Assembly (NCBI GenBank): GCA_963818445.1
Contig: CAWFSG010000012.1
Coordinates: forward strand, 62,001-126,000
DNA: 64,000 nt
Direction of reading: 5' to 3'
From: Prado023 sp963818445
GTDB taxonomy: Bacteria > Actinomycetota > Actinomycetes > S36-B12 > CAIYMF01
A program made the position numbers and the translations under genes. Positions 30,700-39,416 of the stretch are shown piece after piece. The notes under the pieces were generated by a model, which made no database searches, had not been told where the DNA came from, and worked only from the letters and a program-made list of their open reading frames with translations. Each line of letters opens with the position of its first letter. Position 1 is the stretch's first letter.

Positions 30700-30742
30700 G
30701 TCTGACCTGCCGCCGGTCCCCCGGATCGCTGGCTGGTCAGAC
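30700..30742. terminator. inverted repeat between small peptide gene and rsgA (possible bidirectional terminator)
   Basis: GTCTGACC at 30700-30707 pairs perfectly with GGTCAGAC at 30735-30742 across a 27-base loop. It lies between two convergent genes, where a bidirectional terminator would be expected, but there is no T-tract. Confidence 0.35.
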
Positions 30743-30783
30743 GTCCACGGCGAGACGGACGGTGACGACGCCGACGTCCATCC

Positions 30784-31872
30784 TCACGGCCAACGCCCCT
30801 CCCCCGACCGCTGCTTCATCGCAGCCCCCTCCTTGGCCGCCCGCCCGAACCTCCTGCCGTGCTTGCGCAGCTCGTGGGGTGACGAGCGCAGCGCCGCACT
30901 CGCGACCTCCTTCTGGAGCCGGCGCCAGGAGTCATACCGCCCCTGGCCGAGCTCACCCGAGTCGCGTGCCTCGAGCACGGCGCACCCGGGCTCGGTGTCG
31001 TGCCGGCAGTCACTGAATCGGCACTCCGCCGCCAACTCCTGGATGTCGGCGAACGCTGCATCGACGGCGTCGCTGCTGGCGAACAGCCCGAGGGAGCGGA
31101 TCCCCGGGGTGTCGATGACGACCCCACCATGCGGCCCCGGGATCAGGTGCAGCTGTCGGGAGGTCGTGGTGTGCCGGCCCTTGGCGTCGCCCTCCCGAAC
31201 AGCGCCGGTGGCGACCTCGTCCCGGCCGAGCAGCGCGTTGATGAGCGTGGACTTGCCCGCCCCGGACTCCCCGACCAGGACGGAGGTGCGTCCGGCGGCC
31301 ATCGCCCGGACGTCGTCGAGCCCGGCCCCCTCCTGAGCGGAGGTCACCAGCACCCGCATGCCGGGGTGCTCGAGCTCCAGGCGCGGCAGGTCGATCTCGG
31401 CGGCGCCGGGAGCTCCCGCCTTGGTCAGCAGGAGCACCGGTTCGGCGCCGGCATCCCAGGACTGGGCGGCGGCCCGGTGGATCCGACCGGCACGCACGGG
31501 ACGGTCGAGTCCGCAGGTGATCAGGACGAGCTCGACGTTGGCCGCAAGGGCCTGGGCGCCGGACCCGGCGGCGGACTGACGACGCAGCAGGGACGTGCGC
31601 GGCAGGACCGCGTCGATCCGTGGCTCGCCCGGGCTCCCGTCGGGCGGTTCGTGGATGGCCAGCCAGTCGCCCACCGTGGGCAGGGGGTCCAGGGCGGGCG
31701 TGACGCGCAGCGACCGGACCCCGTGCTGGGCGATCGCCAGGAGCGCGACCCCGTCGTAGCGGACAACTCGGGCGGGGTGGGTGCCGGGCGGCAGGTGGTC
31801 GGCGCGCGCCGACGTCCAGCCGTACGGGAACAACAGCGGGTAGACGGTGTGTGACAACTCAGGTTTCCTCAT
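30784..31872 (-). CDS. rsgA: ribosome small subunit-dependent GTPase A
   Basis: Intact 362-residue circularly permuted GTPase that assists late 30S ribosome assembly. An N-terminal OB-like domain is followed by the permuted G motifs: G4 LLLTKAG, then G1 LVGESGAGKSTLINALLG, G2 RHTTTSRQL and G3 VIDTPGIRSLGL. The C-terminal zinc finger has CRFSDCRHDTEPGC (C-C-H-C ligands). RsgA/YjeQ is identified by this order. A short coding-like peptide with a strong ribosome site lies 57 bases upstream on the same strand. Confidence 0.92.
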   Translation of the reverse strand: MRKPELSHTVYPLLFPYGWTSARADHLPPGTHPARVVRYDGVALLAIAQHGVRSLRVTPALDPLPTVGDWLAIHEPPDGSPGEPRIDAVLPRTSLLRRQSAAGSGAQALAANVELVLITCGLDRPVRAGRIHRAAAQSWDAGAEPVLLLTKAGAPGAAEIDLPRLELEHPGMRVLVTSAQEGAGLDDVRAMAAGRTSVLVGESGAGKSTLINALLGRDEVATGAVREGDAKGRHTTTSRQLHLIPGPHGGVVIDTPGIRSLGLFASSDAVDAAFADIQELAAECRFSDCRHDTEPGCAVLEARDSGELGQGRYDSWRRLQKEVASAALRSSPHELRKHGRRFGRAAKEGAAMKQRSGEGRWP

Positions 31873-31929
31873 CGAGATCCGCCGGTGATGGCGGCGCGGC
31901 TGCCTCAGTTCGCGGGCAGTCGCAGGTGG

Positions 31930-31971
31930 TCAGTGGGTGTGGAGGGCGCGGTCGAACTCGATGGCGGTCAT
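31930..31971 (-). CDS. 13-codon leader-like peptide upstream of rsgA
   Basis: A minus-strand ATG at 31971 is preceded by AGGAGG with ideal spacing and encodes MTAIEFDRALHTH before TGA. It ends 57 bases before rsgA in the same direction. The ribosome site is better than those of most real genes in the window. It may be an attenuation-type leader or chance; no known leader family is recognised. Confidence 0.35.
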   Translation of the reverse strand: MTAIEFDRALHTH

Positions 31972-32067
31972 GGCGTCCCTCCTGCCCCTACTCGATGTGG
32001 CGCACCCAACTGTAGCGGCGCCCCACGCTGGCGGGAAGGCCCCGACGGCCCGGACTACGCTGGTGGT

Positions 32068-32973
32068 GTGCTCCAGGTGCGCGGGGTGTCCCACGCGTTC
32101 GCCGAGCGACCCGTGCTCGCCGACGTGACCTTCGACGTCCCTGCTGGCGTGCTGACCGGGCTCCTCGGGCCCAACGGTGCCGGCAAGACCACGCTCATGC
32201 GGATCATGTTCGGGGTGATCGACTCCGACGCCGGTGAGACCCGGTGGCAGGGCCACCCCGTGACCTCCGCCGACCGCCGTCGCTGGGGGTACATGCCCCA
32301 GGAGCGGGGCCTCTACCCGGCGATGCCCGCCGGCGACCAGCTGGTCTACCTCGCCCGCCTGCACGGGGTGGAACGCGAGCGGGCCACGCGGTCAGCCCGC
32401 AGCCTGCTCGACGAGCTGGGGCTGGCCGACCGCTGGTCGGACCGTCCGGACAAGCTGTCGGGCGGCATGCAGCAACGGCTGCAGCTGGCCGCGGCACTCG
32501 TGCACGACCCGGAGGTGATCGTGCTCGATGAGCCATTCGCCGGGCTGGACCCGGTGGCGGTCGCGGAGCTGTCCAGCACGCTGGTCGAGCGGGTCCGTGG
32601 CGGGCGGACCGTGCTGTTCTCCAGCCACCAGCTCGACCTCGTCCAGGACCTGTGCGAGTCGATCGTCATGCTCGACGACGGACGCACCGTGCTCGAGGGG
32701 CGGGTGGCCGACCTCCGCGCGTCCTCAGGGCGTCGTCAGCTGCGTCTCACGATCGCTGATGGGGACCGTGCGTGGCTCGCGGCCTTCCCTCAGGTGAGCG
32801 TCGTCGAGGACCGGGCCGACGACCTCCGGCTCGATCTGCCGCCGGGCACGGATCCGCTGGCGGTGCTGGATGCGGCCCGGGGAGCCGGGCACGTCTCGGA
32901 CTTCGGCCTGGACCTTCCCACGCTGTCGCAGCTCTTCATGGTCGCGGCCGGCGAGATGGCGGAGGTGTCCTGA
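32068..32973 (+). CDS. ABC transporter ATP-binding protein (NatA-like)
   Basis: Intact 301-residue ABC ATPase from GTG 32068. Motifs: Walker A GPNGAGKTTLMR near residue 37, Q-loop YMPQERG, signature LSGGMQQRLQLA, Walker B VIVLDEPFAGLD, and H-loop FSSHQLDLVQDL. A roughly 80-residue C-terminal domain typical of NatA/YhaQ-type exporters follows. The stop overlaps the permease start (TGATG), so the two form an exporter operon. Na+ or drug/peptide efflux are possible roles. Confidence 0.9.
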   Translation: MLQVRGVSHAFAERPVLADVTFDVPAGVLTGLLGPNGAGKTTLMRIMFGVIDSDAGETRWQGHPVTSADRRRWGYMPQERGLYPAMPAGDQLVYLARLHGVERERATRSARSLLDELGLADRWSDRPDKLSGGMQQRLQLAAALVHDPEVIVLDEPFAGLDPVAVAELSSTLVERVRGGRTVLFSSHQLDLVQDLCESIVMLDDGRTVLEGRVADLRASSGRRQLRLTIADGDRAWLAAFPQVSVVEDRADDLRLDLPPGTDPLAVLDAARGAGHVSDFGLDLPTLSQLFMVAAGEMAEVS

Positions 32974-34156
32974 TGCCCGGGTCCGCATGGTGGGAGGGCA
33001 CACGGCTGGTCGCGGGCCGCAGCCTGTCCGATGGCCTGCGCTCGCGTACCGTCCGGATCACGACGCTGATCCTGCTCCTGGTCGGGCTGGCGGTCGTGTT
33101 CGTCCCCCGGATGCTCTCCGGCGACCAGCCCACCTACACCCTGGCGACCATCGGTGAGGCATCCACAGCCGTGCAGGCGCAGCTCGACGCCGCGGGCGAG
33201 GCCGCCGAGTTCGGCGTCGAGTACCTGCCCGTCGCCGATGCCCCGGCCGTCGAGACGGCGGTACGCGAGGGGGATGCGACCGTCGGCCTGGCCGGGGCCA
33301 CCATGTACGTCCGCACCGACGCCCCCGGCGCCTTCCCCGTGCTGGTGGCGCAGGCGGTCGTCGCGGAGGAGAGCACCGGGATGCTGCTCGGTGCGGGCCT
33401 GACCCCGGAGCAGGTCCGCGCGGTCTCGTCGATACCCCCACCCACGCAGGTGGAGGTGGGGCCGGTGCAGGACGAGGGCCGGGCCGCGGTCGGCTTCGTC
33501 GTCGGGATCGTGCTCTACATGGCCATCATGTTCAGCGGCAACACCATCGCGATGAACGTCGGGGTGGAGAAGTCCACGCGGATCGCCGAGGTGCTGCTCG
33601 CCGTGCTGCGGCCCAGCCAGATCCTCGTCGGCAACGTGGTGGGCATCGGTCTGCAGACACTGGCCCAGCTCATGGCCCTGGCGGTCCCGATCCTGGCGGC
33701 GATCACCGTCACCGACGGCCTGGACCTGCCCGCCGTCGCGGCCGGGGACATCGTCCTGGGGGTCGCGTGGTTCGTCCTCGGCTTCCTCATGTACGCGTTC
33801 CTCTTCGCCGCCGCGGCGGCCCTGGTCGACAAGGTGACCGAGGTCGGCTCGGCCATCATGCCGGTCACCACCGTCCTGGTCCTGGCCTACCTCGGAGCGG
33901 TCATCATGGTGCAGCAGGACCCGGGGTCGGCCCTGAGCGTCGCCCTGTCGATGTTCCCGCTCACCTCACCGATGGCCATGCCGATCCGGTGGTCGTCCGG
34001 GGACGGTCCCGGAGTGGCAGCTGGTGCGTGAGCATGCTGCTGGCGATCGGCGCCGCAGTGCTCCTGGGGTGGTTCGGCTCGAGCGTGTACCGGCGCGCCC
34101 TGGTGATCACCGGGCGGCGGCTGAAGCTGCGCGAGGTCCTTCCCGAGAGGGGCTGA
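32973..34156 (+). CDS. ABC-2 family permease (NatB-like), frameshifted near C-terminus
   Basis: Membrane partner of the preceding ATPase, about 393 residues. One N-terminal helix (ITTLILLLVGLAVVFV) is followed by a 130-residue extracytoplasmic domain and then about five helices, as in NatB/YhaP ABC-2 permeases. Two extra bases near 34008 and 34025 move the reading through VPEWQLV into SMLLAIGAAVLLGWFGSSVYRRAL, which supplies the last helix and ends at TGA 34154. Without them the protein would stop at 34031 lacking the final helix. The patatin gene begins six bases after the stop. Confidence 0.83.
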
Positions 34157-34161
34157 TCGCC

Positions 34162-35247
34162 ATGACCGCGCCCCGTATCGGGCTGGTCCTCGGCGGCGGC
34201 GGCCTCACCGGGACAGCCTTCCATGCGGGTCTCGTCGCCGGCCTCGCCGAGTTCGCCGACTGGGACGCGCGCGGGGCGGAGGTGATCGTGGGCACGTCGG
34301 CAGGATCCACCTCCGCGGCACTGCTGCGAGCCGGGTTGCCCCCAGCCGACTTCGTCGCGCGCATGGCCGGTGAGCCCATGTCCGCCGAGGGCCAGCGCGT
34401 CCTCGGCGGGCTGGGTCCGCTGCGCCAGCCGCATCGCCACGAGCGCCCCTCCCGTCGCCCGGCGGCGCCCGGGCCTGCTGCCCGCGATCGCCCGACGCCC
34501 GTGGCGCTACCGGCCGGGGATCGCCGCTGCCGCCCTGCTGCCGGAGGGGAACCTCGCCGTGGACGCCGGCGTGAGCTGGATCGGCGACCTCTTCGAGGAA
34601 TGGCCCGAGCGCCGACGTGGATCTGCACGGTCCGCCTCGACGACGGCGTCCGGGTGGTGTTCGGCCGTGATGCGACGGCGTCGGTGCGCGACGCAGTGAC
34701 GGCGTCCTGCGCCATCCCGGGGTACTTCGCCCCGGTGGTGATCGACGGGCACAGGCACGTGGACGGCGGGATGTGGTCCATCCACAACCTCGATCTCGTG
34801 GCCGGACTCGGCCTGGACCTCGTGGTGGTCTCCGCACCGATGTCGACGGCCGACCGGCACGCCGCCGAACGCAGCACGCTGGTGCGCCTGCCTGTCCGGC
34901 GACGGCTGGACAACGAGGTCGACCAGGTGCGCTCGGCGGGCACTCCGGTCATCGTGATCCAGCCCGACGCCCACCTGCGCGAGGTCATGGGGACGAGCAC
35001 GATGCGGCTGTCGAGGCGGGCACCCGTGGCGCAGGCCACGCACTCCTACGTCCGCGAGCTGGCGCGAGCTGGGGCCCTCGAGCCGACCTGGTCAGCGCCG
35101 CACGCCGCGGTTGAGCAGGGCCATCCCCTCGGTCAGGCCGTCGACGGTCAGCGGGAACATCGGGATGACCTCGCCGATGTCCTCGATCGTGGTCCCGCGC
35201 CAGCTCAGGCCGGCTCCGGGTTCAGCCACACGGCGTCGGTGAAGTGA
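34162..35247 (+). CDS. patatin-like phospholipase/esterase (frameshifted; C-terminal end uncertain)
   Basis: RssA-type patatin hydrolase. The N-terminal oxyanion motif is GGGGLTGTAFHAG (residues about 11-23), the nucleophile elbow is GTSAG near residue 46, and the catalytic Asp is in the DGGMWS motif. From about 34425 to 34605 the coding signal moves one frame over (RRPGLLPAIARRPWRYR, GVSWIGDLFEEWPE), then returns, consistent with a compensating indel pair. The open frame runs to 35247, but its last 150 bases overlap the convergent VWA gene, so the real stop is probably near 35100. It follows the ABC permease by five bases and may belong to that operon. Confidence 0.78.
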   Translation: MTAPRIGLVLGGGGLTGTAFHAGLVAGLAEFADWDARGAEVIVGTSAGSTSAALLRAGLPPADFVARMAGEPMSAEGQRVLGGLGPLRQPHRHERPSRRPAAPGPAARDRPTPVALPAGDRRCRPAAGGEPRRGRRRELDRRPLRGMARAPTWICTVRLDDGVRVVFGRDATASVRDAVTASCAIPGYFAPVVIDGHRHVDGGMWSIHNLDLVAGLGLDLVVVSAPMSTADRHAAERSTLVRLPVRRRLDNEVDQVRSAGTPVIVIQPDAHLREVMGTSTMRLSRRAPVAQATHSYVRELARAGALEPTWSAPHAAVEQGHPLGQAVDGQREHRDDLADVLDRGPAPAQAGSGFSHTASVK

Positions 35248-36252
35248 TCGCGCAGGATCCGCAGCCACCCCAGCCCGGAGATGGCGTCCGGGCCACCAGC
35301 TGACCAGTGCCCACCCATGTGCAGCTCGTAGGGGGCCATCGAGCGCGTCACCGACCATGATCAGCTTGTAGTGCGAGGCGCACTGGCGCATCAGGTCCAC
35401 GACGGGCGTCGGCTCGGCGAACGCCGTCGTGCCGTACACCTCGCCGTAGACGCAGTTGTGGAAGTAGTAGGTGCGCAGCTCCTTGAAGTGCGTGGCCTTC
35501 TTCGTCGCGCTGAACAGCTGGGACATGAGCTCGGTGTAGGGGTGCATCGAGCCGCCGACGTCGATCATCAGGACCACGTGGGTGTTCGGCCGGCTCGGCG
35601 GGCGCGTCACGACCTCGATCTCGCCGGCGTTTCGGGCCGTGGCGTCGATCGTGGCGGTGATGTCGAGCTCGTCGGCGGCACCCTCGCGGACGAAGGCCCG
35701 CAGCCGGCGCAGCGCGACCTCGAGCTGGCGGATGTCCAGGGTCACATCCGACCGGTACCCCCGATAGCGCCGGGCGTCGGCGATGGTGATGGCCGCGCGC
35801 CCGCCGCCGGAGGATCCCGTGCTCAGCCCACCGGCAGCGGTCCCGCCCTGGCCGAACGGCGAGGTCCCGCCGGTCCCGATCCAGTAGGGGCCGCCGTCGT
35901 GGCGCTCGGTCTGCTCACGCAGGCGCCGCTGGTACTCGGCGAGCAGCTCGTCGAGGTCTGGCAGGGCGTCGTCCCCCTCATCGGCCCGCTCGCCGCGCTC
36001 ATCCACCTCGTCGAGCCACTCGCGCATCTCGTCGGACATGCTCAGCACCCCGCGGTACTCCGCGGCGAACGCGCGGTCGAAGGCGTCGAGGTGACCCTCA
36101 TGGTGGATCAGGATCGCGCGGGCCACGTGGTAGTACCCGGTCACGCTGTTCTGGTGCGCCCCGGCGGCCAGCGCGCGACCCAGCGCCAGGGCCTCGGTGG
36201 TCCCGACCGGGACGCGCTCGGCGCGCAACCGGTAGAGCAGCGGCAGGAACAT
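35092..36252 (-). CDS. VWA-domain protein (CoxE-like), MoxR partner; internal out-of-frame segment
   Basis: 386 codons. A helical N-terminal region (residues 1-200) precedes a von Willebrand A-like domain with MIDVGGSMHPYTE, a variant MIDAS in which the usual DxSxS is DVGGS, and MVGDAL. Between about 35215 and 35335 the frame is displaced: the natural reading there is PYELHMGGHWSAGGPDAISG, and LSWRGTTIEDIGEVIPMFPL then continues in the original frame, so two compensating indels are present. The start overlaps the MoxR ATPase stop (TGATG). MoxR/VWA pairs act as chaperone-like or metal-insertion modules; the client is unknown. Confidence 0.83.
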   Translation of the reverse strand: MFLPLLYRLRAERVPVGTTEALALGRALAAGAHQNSVTGYYHVARAILIHHEGHLDAFDRAFAAEYRGVLSMSDEMREWLDEVDERGERADEGDDALPDLDELLAEYQRRLREQTERHDGGPYWIGTGGTSPFGQGGTAAGGLSTGSSGGGRAAITIADARRYRGYRSDVTLDIRQLEVALRRLRAFVREGAADELDITATIDATARNAGEIEVVTRPPSRPNTHVVLMIDVGGSMHPYTELMSQLFSATKKATHFKELRTYYFHNCVYGEVYGTTAFAEPTPVVDLMRQCASHYKLIMVGDALDGPLRAAHGWALVSWWPGRHLRAGVAADPARSLHRRRVAEPGAGLSWRGTTIEDIGEVIPMFPLTVDGLTEGMALLNRGVRR

Positions 36253-37079
36253 CAGAACCGGCGCCGGAACCGGCCGGTGATCTGGTCGTTGAACGCCTGC
36301 AGGTCCTGCTCCTTCTTCAGCAGGGTCCCCAGGAACGGCGTGCTCTCGTTCAGCTCCACGGCATCCGGCTGGGCCAGGCGCAGCATCGCGATCCAGTCGA
36401 TCAGCTCACTGGTCGACGGCTTCTTGCGGACCCGGTCCATGCCGCGGACCGCGTAGAACGCCTCGAGGGCCTGGCTGAGCAACGTGTCGTCGAGGCCGGG
36501 GTGGTGGACCTCCACGATGCGGCCCATCAGCTCGGCGTCCGGGAAGTCGATGAAGTGGAACACGCACCGGCGCAGGAACGCGTCGGGCAGCTCCTTCTCG
36601 GCGTTGCTGGTGATGATGACCACGGGCCGGTGCGCCGCGGCGATCGTCTGGCCCGTCTCGGAGATCGTGAACCGCATCCGGTCCAGCTCGTGGAGCAGGT
36701 CGTTGGGGAACTCCAGGTCGGCCTTGTCGATCTCGTCGATGAGCAGCACCACCCGCTGCTCAGCGCTGAAGGCCTGGCCCATCGGCCCGAGGTGGATGTA
36801 GTCGGCGATGTCCTGGACGTTGTGGTCGCCGAACCGACTGTCGTAGAGCCGCTGCACCGTGTCGTAGGTGTAGAGCCCCTCCTGGGCGCGGGTGGTGCTC
36901 TTGACGTTCCAGGTGACCAGCTCCATGCCCAGCGCCTCGGCCACCGCCTCGGCCAGCAGGGTCTTGCCCGTGCCCGGCTCGCCGCGGACCAGCAGGGGCT
37001 TCTCGAGGACCAGCGCGCAGCGCACGGCCGTCTCGAGCGCGGGGTCGGTCAGGTAGGACGAGGTCCCGGTGAACTCCAT
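36252..37079 (-). CDS. MoxR family AAA+ ATPase
   Basis: Intact 275-residue AAA+ ATPase. Walker A GEPGTGKTLLAEAV lies near residue 35, Walker B is VVLLIDEIDKAD, sensor 1 is VVIITSNAEKELP, and the arginine finger region DAFLRRCVFHFIDFP is typical of MoxR. ATG 37079 is preferred over an upstream in-frame ATG because GGAG lies eight bases before it. Overlap with the VWA gene indicates a two-gene operon. It is divergent from glgX with a 92-base gap. Confidence 0.92.
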   Translation of the reverse strand: MEFTGTSSYLTDPALETAVRCALVLEKPLLVRGEPGTGKTLLAEAVAEALGMELVTWNVKSTTRAQEGLYTYDTVQRLYDSRFGDHNVQDIADYIHLGPMGQAFSAEQRVVLLIDEIDKADLEFPNDLLHELDRMRFTISETGQTIAAAHRPVVIITSNAEKELPDAFLRRCVFHFIDFPDAELMGRIVEVHHPGLDDTLLSQALEAFYAVRGMDRVRKKPSTSELIDWIAMLRLAQPDAVELNESTPFLGTLLKKEQDLQAFNDQITGRFRRRF

Positions 37080-37171
37080 GGGGGCTCCTTCAACGCGGTC
37101 CGCCAAGCCTACGCGCGCGACGGTGGGCCCACACCGTCTAGCGTGGCGGCTGCGAGGGCGAGGAGGCGGGC

Positions 37172-39319
37172 ATGCCGATCAGGGCGACCATCCAATGGCC
37201 CGGCGACGACTACCCGCTTGGTGCGTCGTACAACGGCGTCGGGACCAACTTCGCCCTGTACGCCGAGCGCGCGACCAAGGTGGAGCTGTGCCTGGTCGAC
37301 GAGCGCGACCGGGAGCATCGCCTGCGGCTCGAGGAGAAGCAGTCCGGCGTGTGGCACACGTACCTGCCGATGGTCGGCCCCGGGCAGCGCTACGGGTATC
37401 GGGTGCACGGCCCGTGGGACCCCGCCCACGGGCTGCGGTTCAACGCGCACAAGCTCCTGCTCGACCCCTACGCCACCGCGATCACCGGCATGCCCGACGG
37501 GAGCCAGGCGGTGCTGGGCCATCGGTCCGAGGACCCGGACGTCCGGGACACGACCGACAGCTTCGGCCACACCATGCTCGGCGTGGTCACCAGCCCCTAC
37601 TTCGACTGGACCTCGGACCGCCACCTGCGCCACCCCTACAACGAGACGATCATCTACGAGGCGCACGTCAAGGGCATGACCATGCGCCACCCGGGGATCC
37701 CCCGGGTGCTGCGCGGCACCTACGCCGGGTTGGCCCATCCGGCCATGGTCGAGTACCTGGTGGACCTGGGCATCAACGCCATCGAGCTCATGCCGATCCA
37801 CCAGTTCGTCCAGGACGGGTTCCTGCAGGCGCAGGACAAGCGCAACTACTGGGGCTACAACACGATCGGCTTCTTCGCCCCGCACAACGAGTACGCCGCG
37901 ACCGGGACCCGCGGCGAGCAGGTCAACGAGTTCAAGGGCATGGTCAAGCAGCTGCACATGGCCGGCATCGAGGTGATCCTCGACGTCGTCTACAACCACA
38001 CCGCCGAGGGCAACCACCTCGGGCCGACCCTGTCCTTCCGCGGCATCGACAACCCCGGCTACTACCGGCTGGTCCCCGACGACCCGCGGCACTACTTCGA
38101 CACCACCGGAACCGGCAACTCCATGAATGTGCGCAGCCCGCACTCGCTGCAGATGATCATGGACTCGCTGCGCTACTGGGTGACCGAGATGCATGTCGAC
38201 GGCTTCCGGTTCGACCTGGCCTCCAGCCTGGCCCGCGAGTTCCACGACGTGGACAAGCTGTCGACCTTCTTCGACCTCGTGCAGCAGGACCCGGTGGTGT
38301 CCCAGGCCAAGCTGATCGCCGAGCCGTGGGACCTCGGCGAGGGCGGCTACCAGGTGGGCAACTTCCCCTCCCTGTGGACCGAGTGGAACGGCAAGTACCG
38401 CGACACGACGCGCGACTACTGGCGGGGCGAGCACGCCACCCTGCCGGAGTTCGCGTCCCGATTCACCGGGTCCTCGGACCTGTACCTCAACAACGGCCGC
38501 AGCCCGCACGCCTCCATCAACTTCGTGACGGCGCATGACGGGTTCACGCTGGCCGACCTCGTGTCGTACGACGAGAAGCACAACGACGCCAACGGCGAGG
38601 ACGGCCGCGACGGGGAGTCGCACAACAGGTCGTGGAACTGCGGGGCGGAGGGCCCCACACGCGACCGGTCGATCCTGGCCCTGCGAGCCCGCCAGCGGCG
38701 CAACATCATGGTGACCCTGCTCCTGAGCCAGGGGGTCCCGATGATCGCCCACGGCGACGAGATCGGGCGCACCCAGAAGGGGAACAACAACACCTACTGC
38801 CAGGACAACGAGCTGTCCTGGATGGACTGGGCCGCCGCCGACGAGGACATGCTGGCCTTCACCCGGTTCGTGATCGGCCTGCGCCGGCGGCACCCGATCT
38901 TCCGACGCCGACGCTTCTTCGAGGGCAAGCGGATCGCTGAGTGGGACAAGGTCCCCGACATCTCGTGGCTGCGGCCCAACGCCGAGCCGATGACGGCCCG
39001 CGACTGGCAGGTCGGCTATGCCAAGAGCCTCACGGTGGTCCTGAACGGTTCGGCGCTGAATGAGAAGGACCGCTTCGGCCGGCCCCAGCAGGACCGGTCC
39101 TTCGCGTTGTTCTTCAACTCGGCCGACCATCCCACGGACTGCCTGATCCCGGGTCGCGCTGCCGGGCTCGTGTGGGCCGAGGTGCTCGACACCGCGAACT
39201 GGCCGGTCGCGGCGCACGCAGCGCGGGTCACGTACCACGCAGGGGAGCACCGCACGGTCCAGCCGCGATCGGTCGTCGTGCTCCAGGAGTCGGACGCGGC
39301 ACGCCCCCAGCCGACCTGA
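37172..39319 (+). CDS. glgX: glycogen debranching enzyme
   Basis: Intact 715-residue GH13 isoamylase-type enzyme that removes alpha-1,6 branches from glycogen limit dextrin. An N-terminal CBM48 domain (YPLGASYNGVGTNFALYAE) precedes the (beta/alpha)8 barrel. The four GH13 regions are present: DVVYNHT, the nucleophile in VDGFRFDLAS, the acid/base in LIAEPWDLG, and NFVTAHDGF. The NYWGYNTIGFFAPH block is typical of GlgX. AGGAGG lies six bases before the ATG. It stands apart from other glycogen genes here. Confidence 0.95.
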   Translation: MPIRATIQWPGDDYPLGASYNGVGTNFALYAERATKVELCLVDERDREHRLRLEEKQSGVWHTYLPMVGPGQRYGYRVHGPWDPAHGLRFNAHKLLLDPYATAITGMPDGSQAVLGHRSEDPDVRDTTDSFGHTMLGVVTSPYFDWTSDRHLRHPYNETIIYEAHVKGMTMRHPGIPRVLRGTYAGLAHPAMVEYLVDLGINAIELMPIHQFVQDGFLQAQDKRNYWGYNTIGFFAPHNEYAATGTRGEQVNEFKGMVKQLHMAGIEVILDVVYNHTAEGNHLGPTLSFRGIDNPGYYRLVPDDPRHYFDTTGTGNSMNVRSPHSLQMIMDSLRYWVTEMHVDGFRFDLASSLAREFHDVDKLSTFFDLVQQDPVVSQAKLIAEPWDLGEGGYQVGNFPSLWTEWNGKYRDTTRDYWRGEHATLPEFASRFTGSSDLYLNNGRSPHASINFVTAHDGFTLADLVSYDEKHNDANGEDGRDGESHNRSWNCGAEGPTRDRSILALRARQRRNIMVTLLLSQGVPMIAHGDEIGRTQKGNNNTYCQDNELSWMDWAAADEDMLAFTRFVIGLRRRHPIFRRRRFFEGKRIAEWDKVPDISWLRPNAEPMTARDWQVGYAKSLTVVLNGSALNEKDRFGRPQQDRSFALFFNSADHPTDCLIPGRAAGLVWAEVLDTANWPVAAHAARVTYHAGEHRTVQPRSVVVLQESDAARPQPT

Positions 39320-39416
39320 CCCACTCGCCGGGGACGCTGACTGCCGGGGTGCAGGATGGGCCGCGCGCTGCGAACAGCCAGCGTGCTCACCCCCACGACC
39401 CCATGGCCAGGACCAC

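Noticed and set aside
30743..30783. Short frame after rsgA reading MDVGVVTVRLAVDV
   Set aside because: Fourteen codons with no ribosome site and no family; may be a remnant but cannot be supported.
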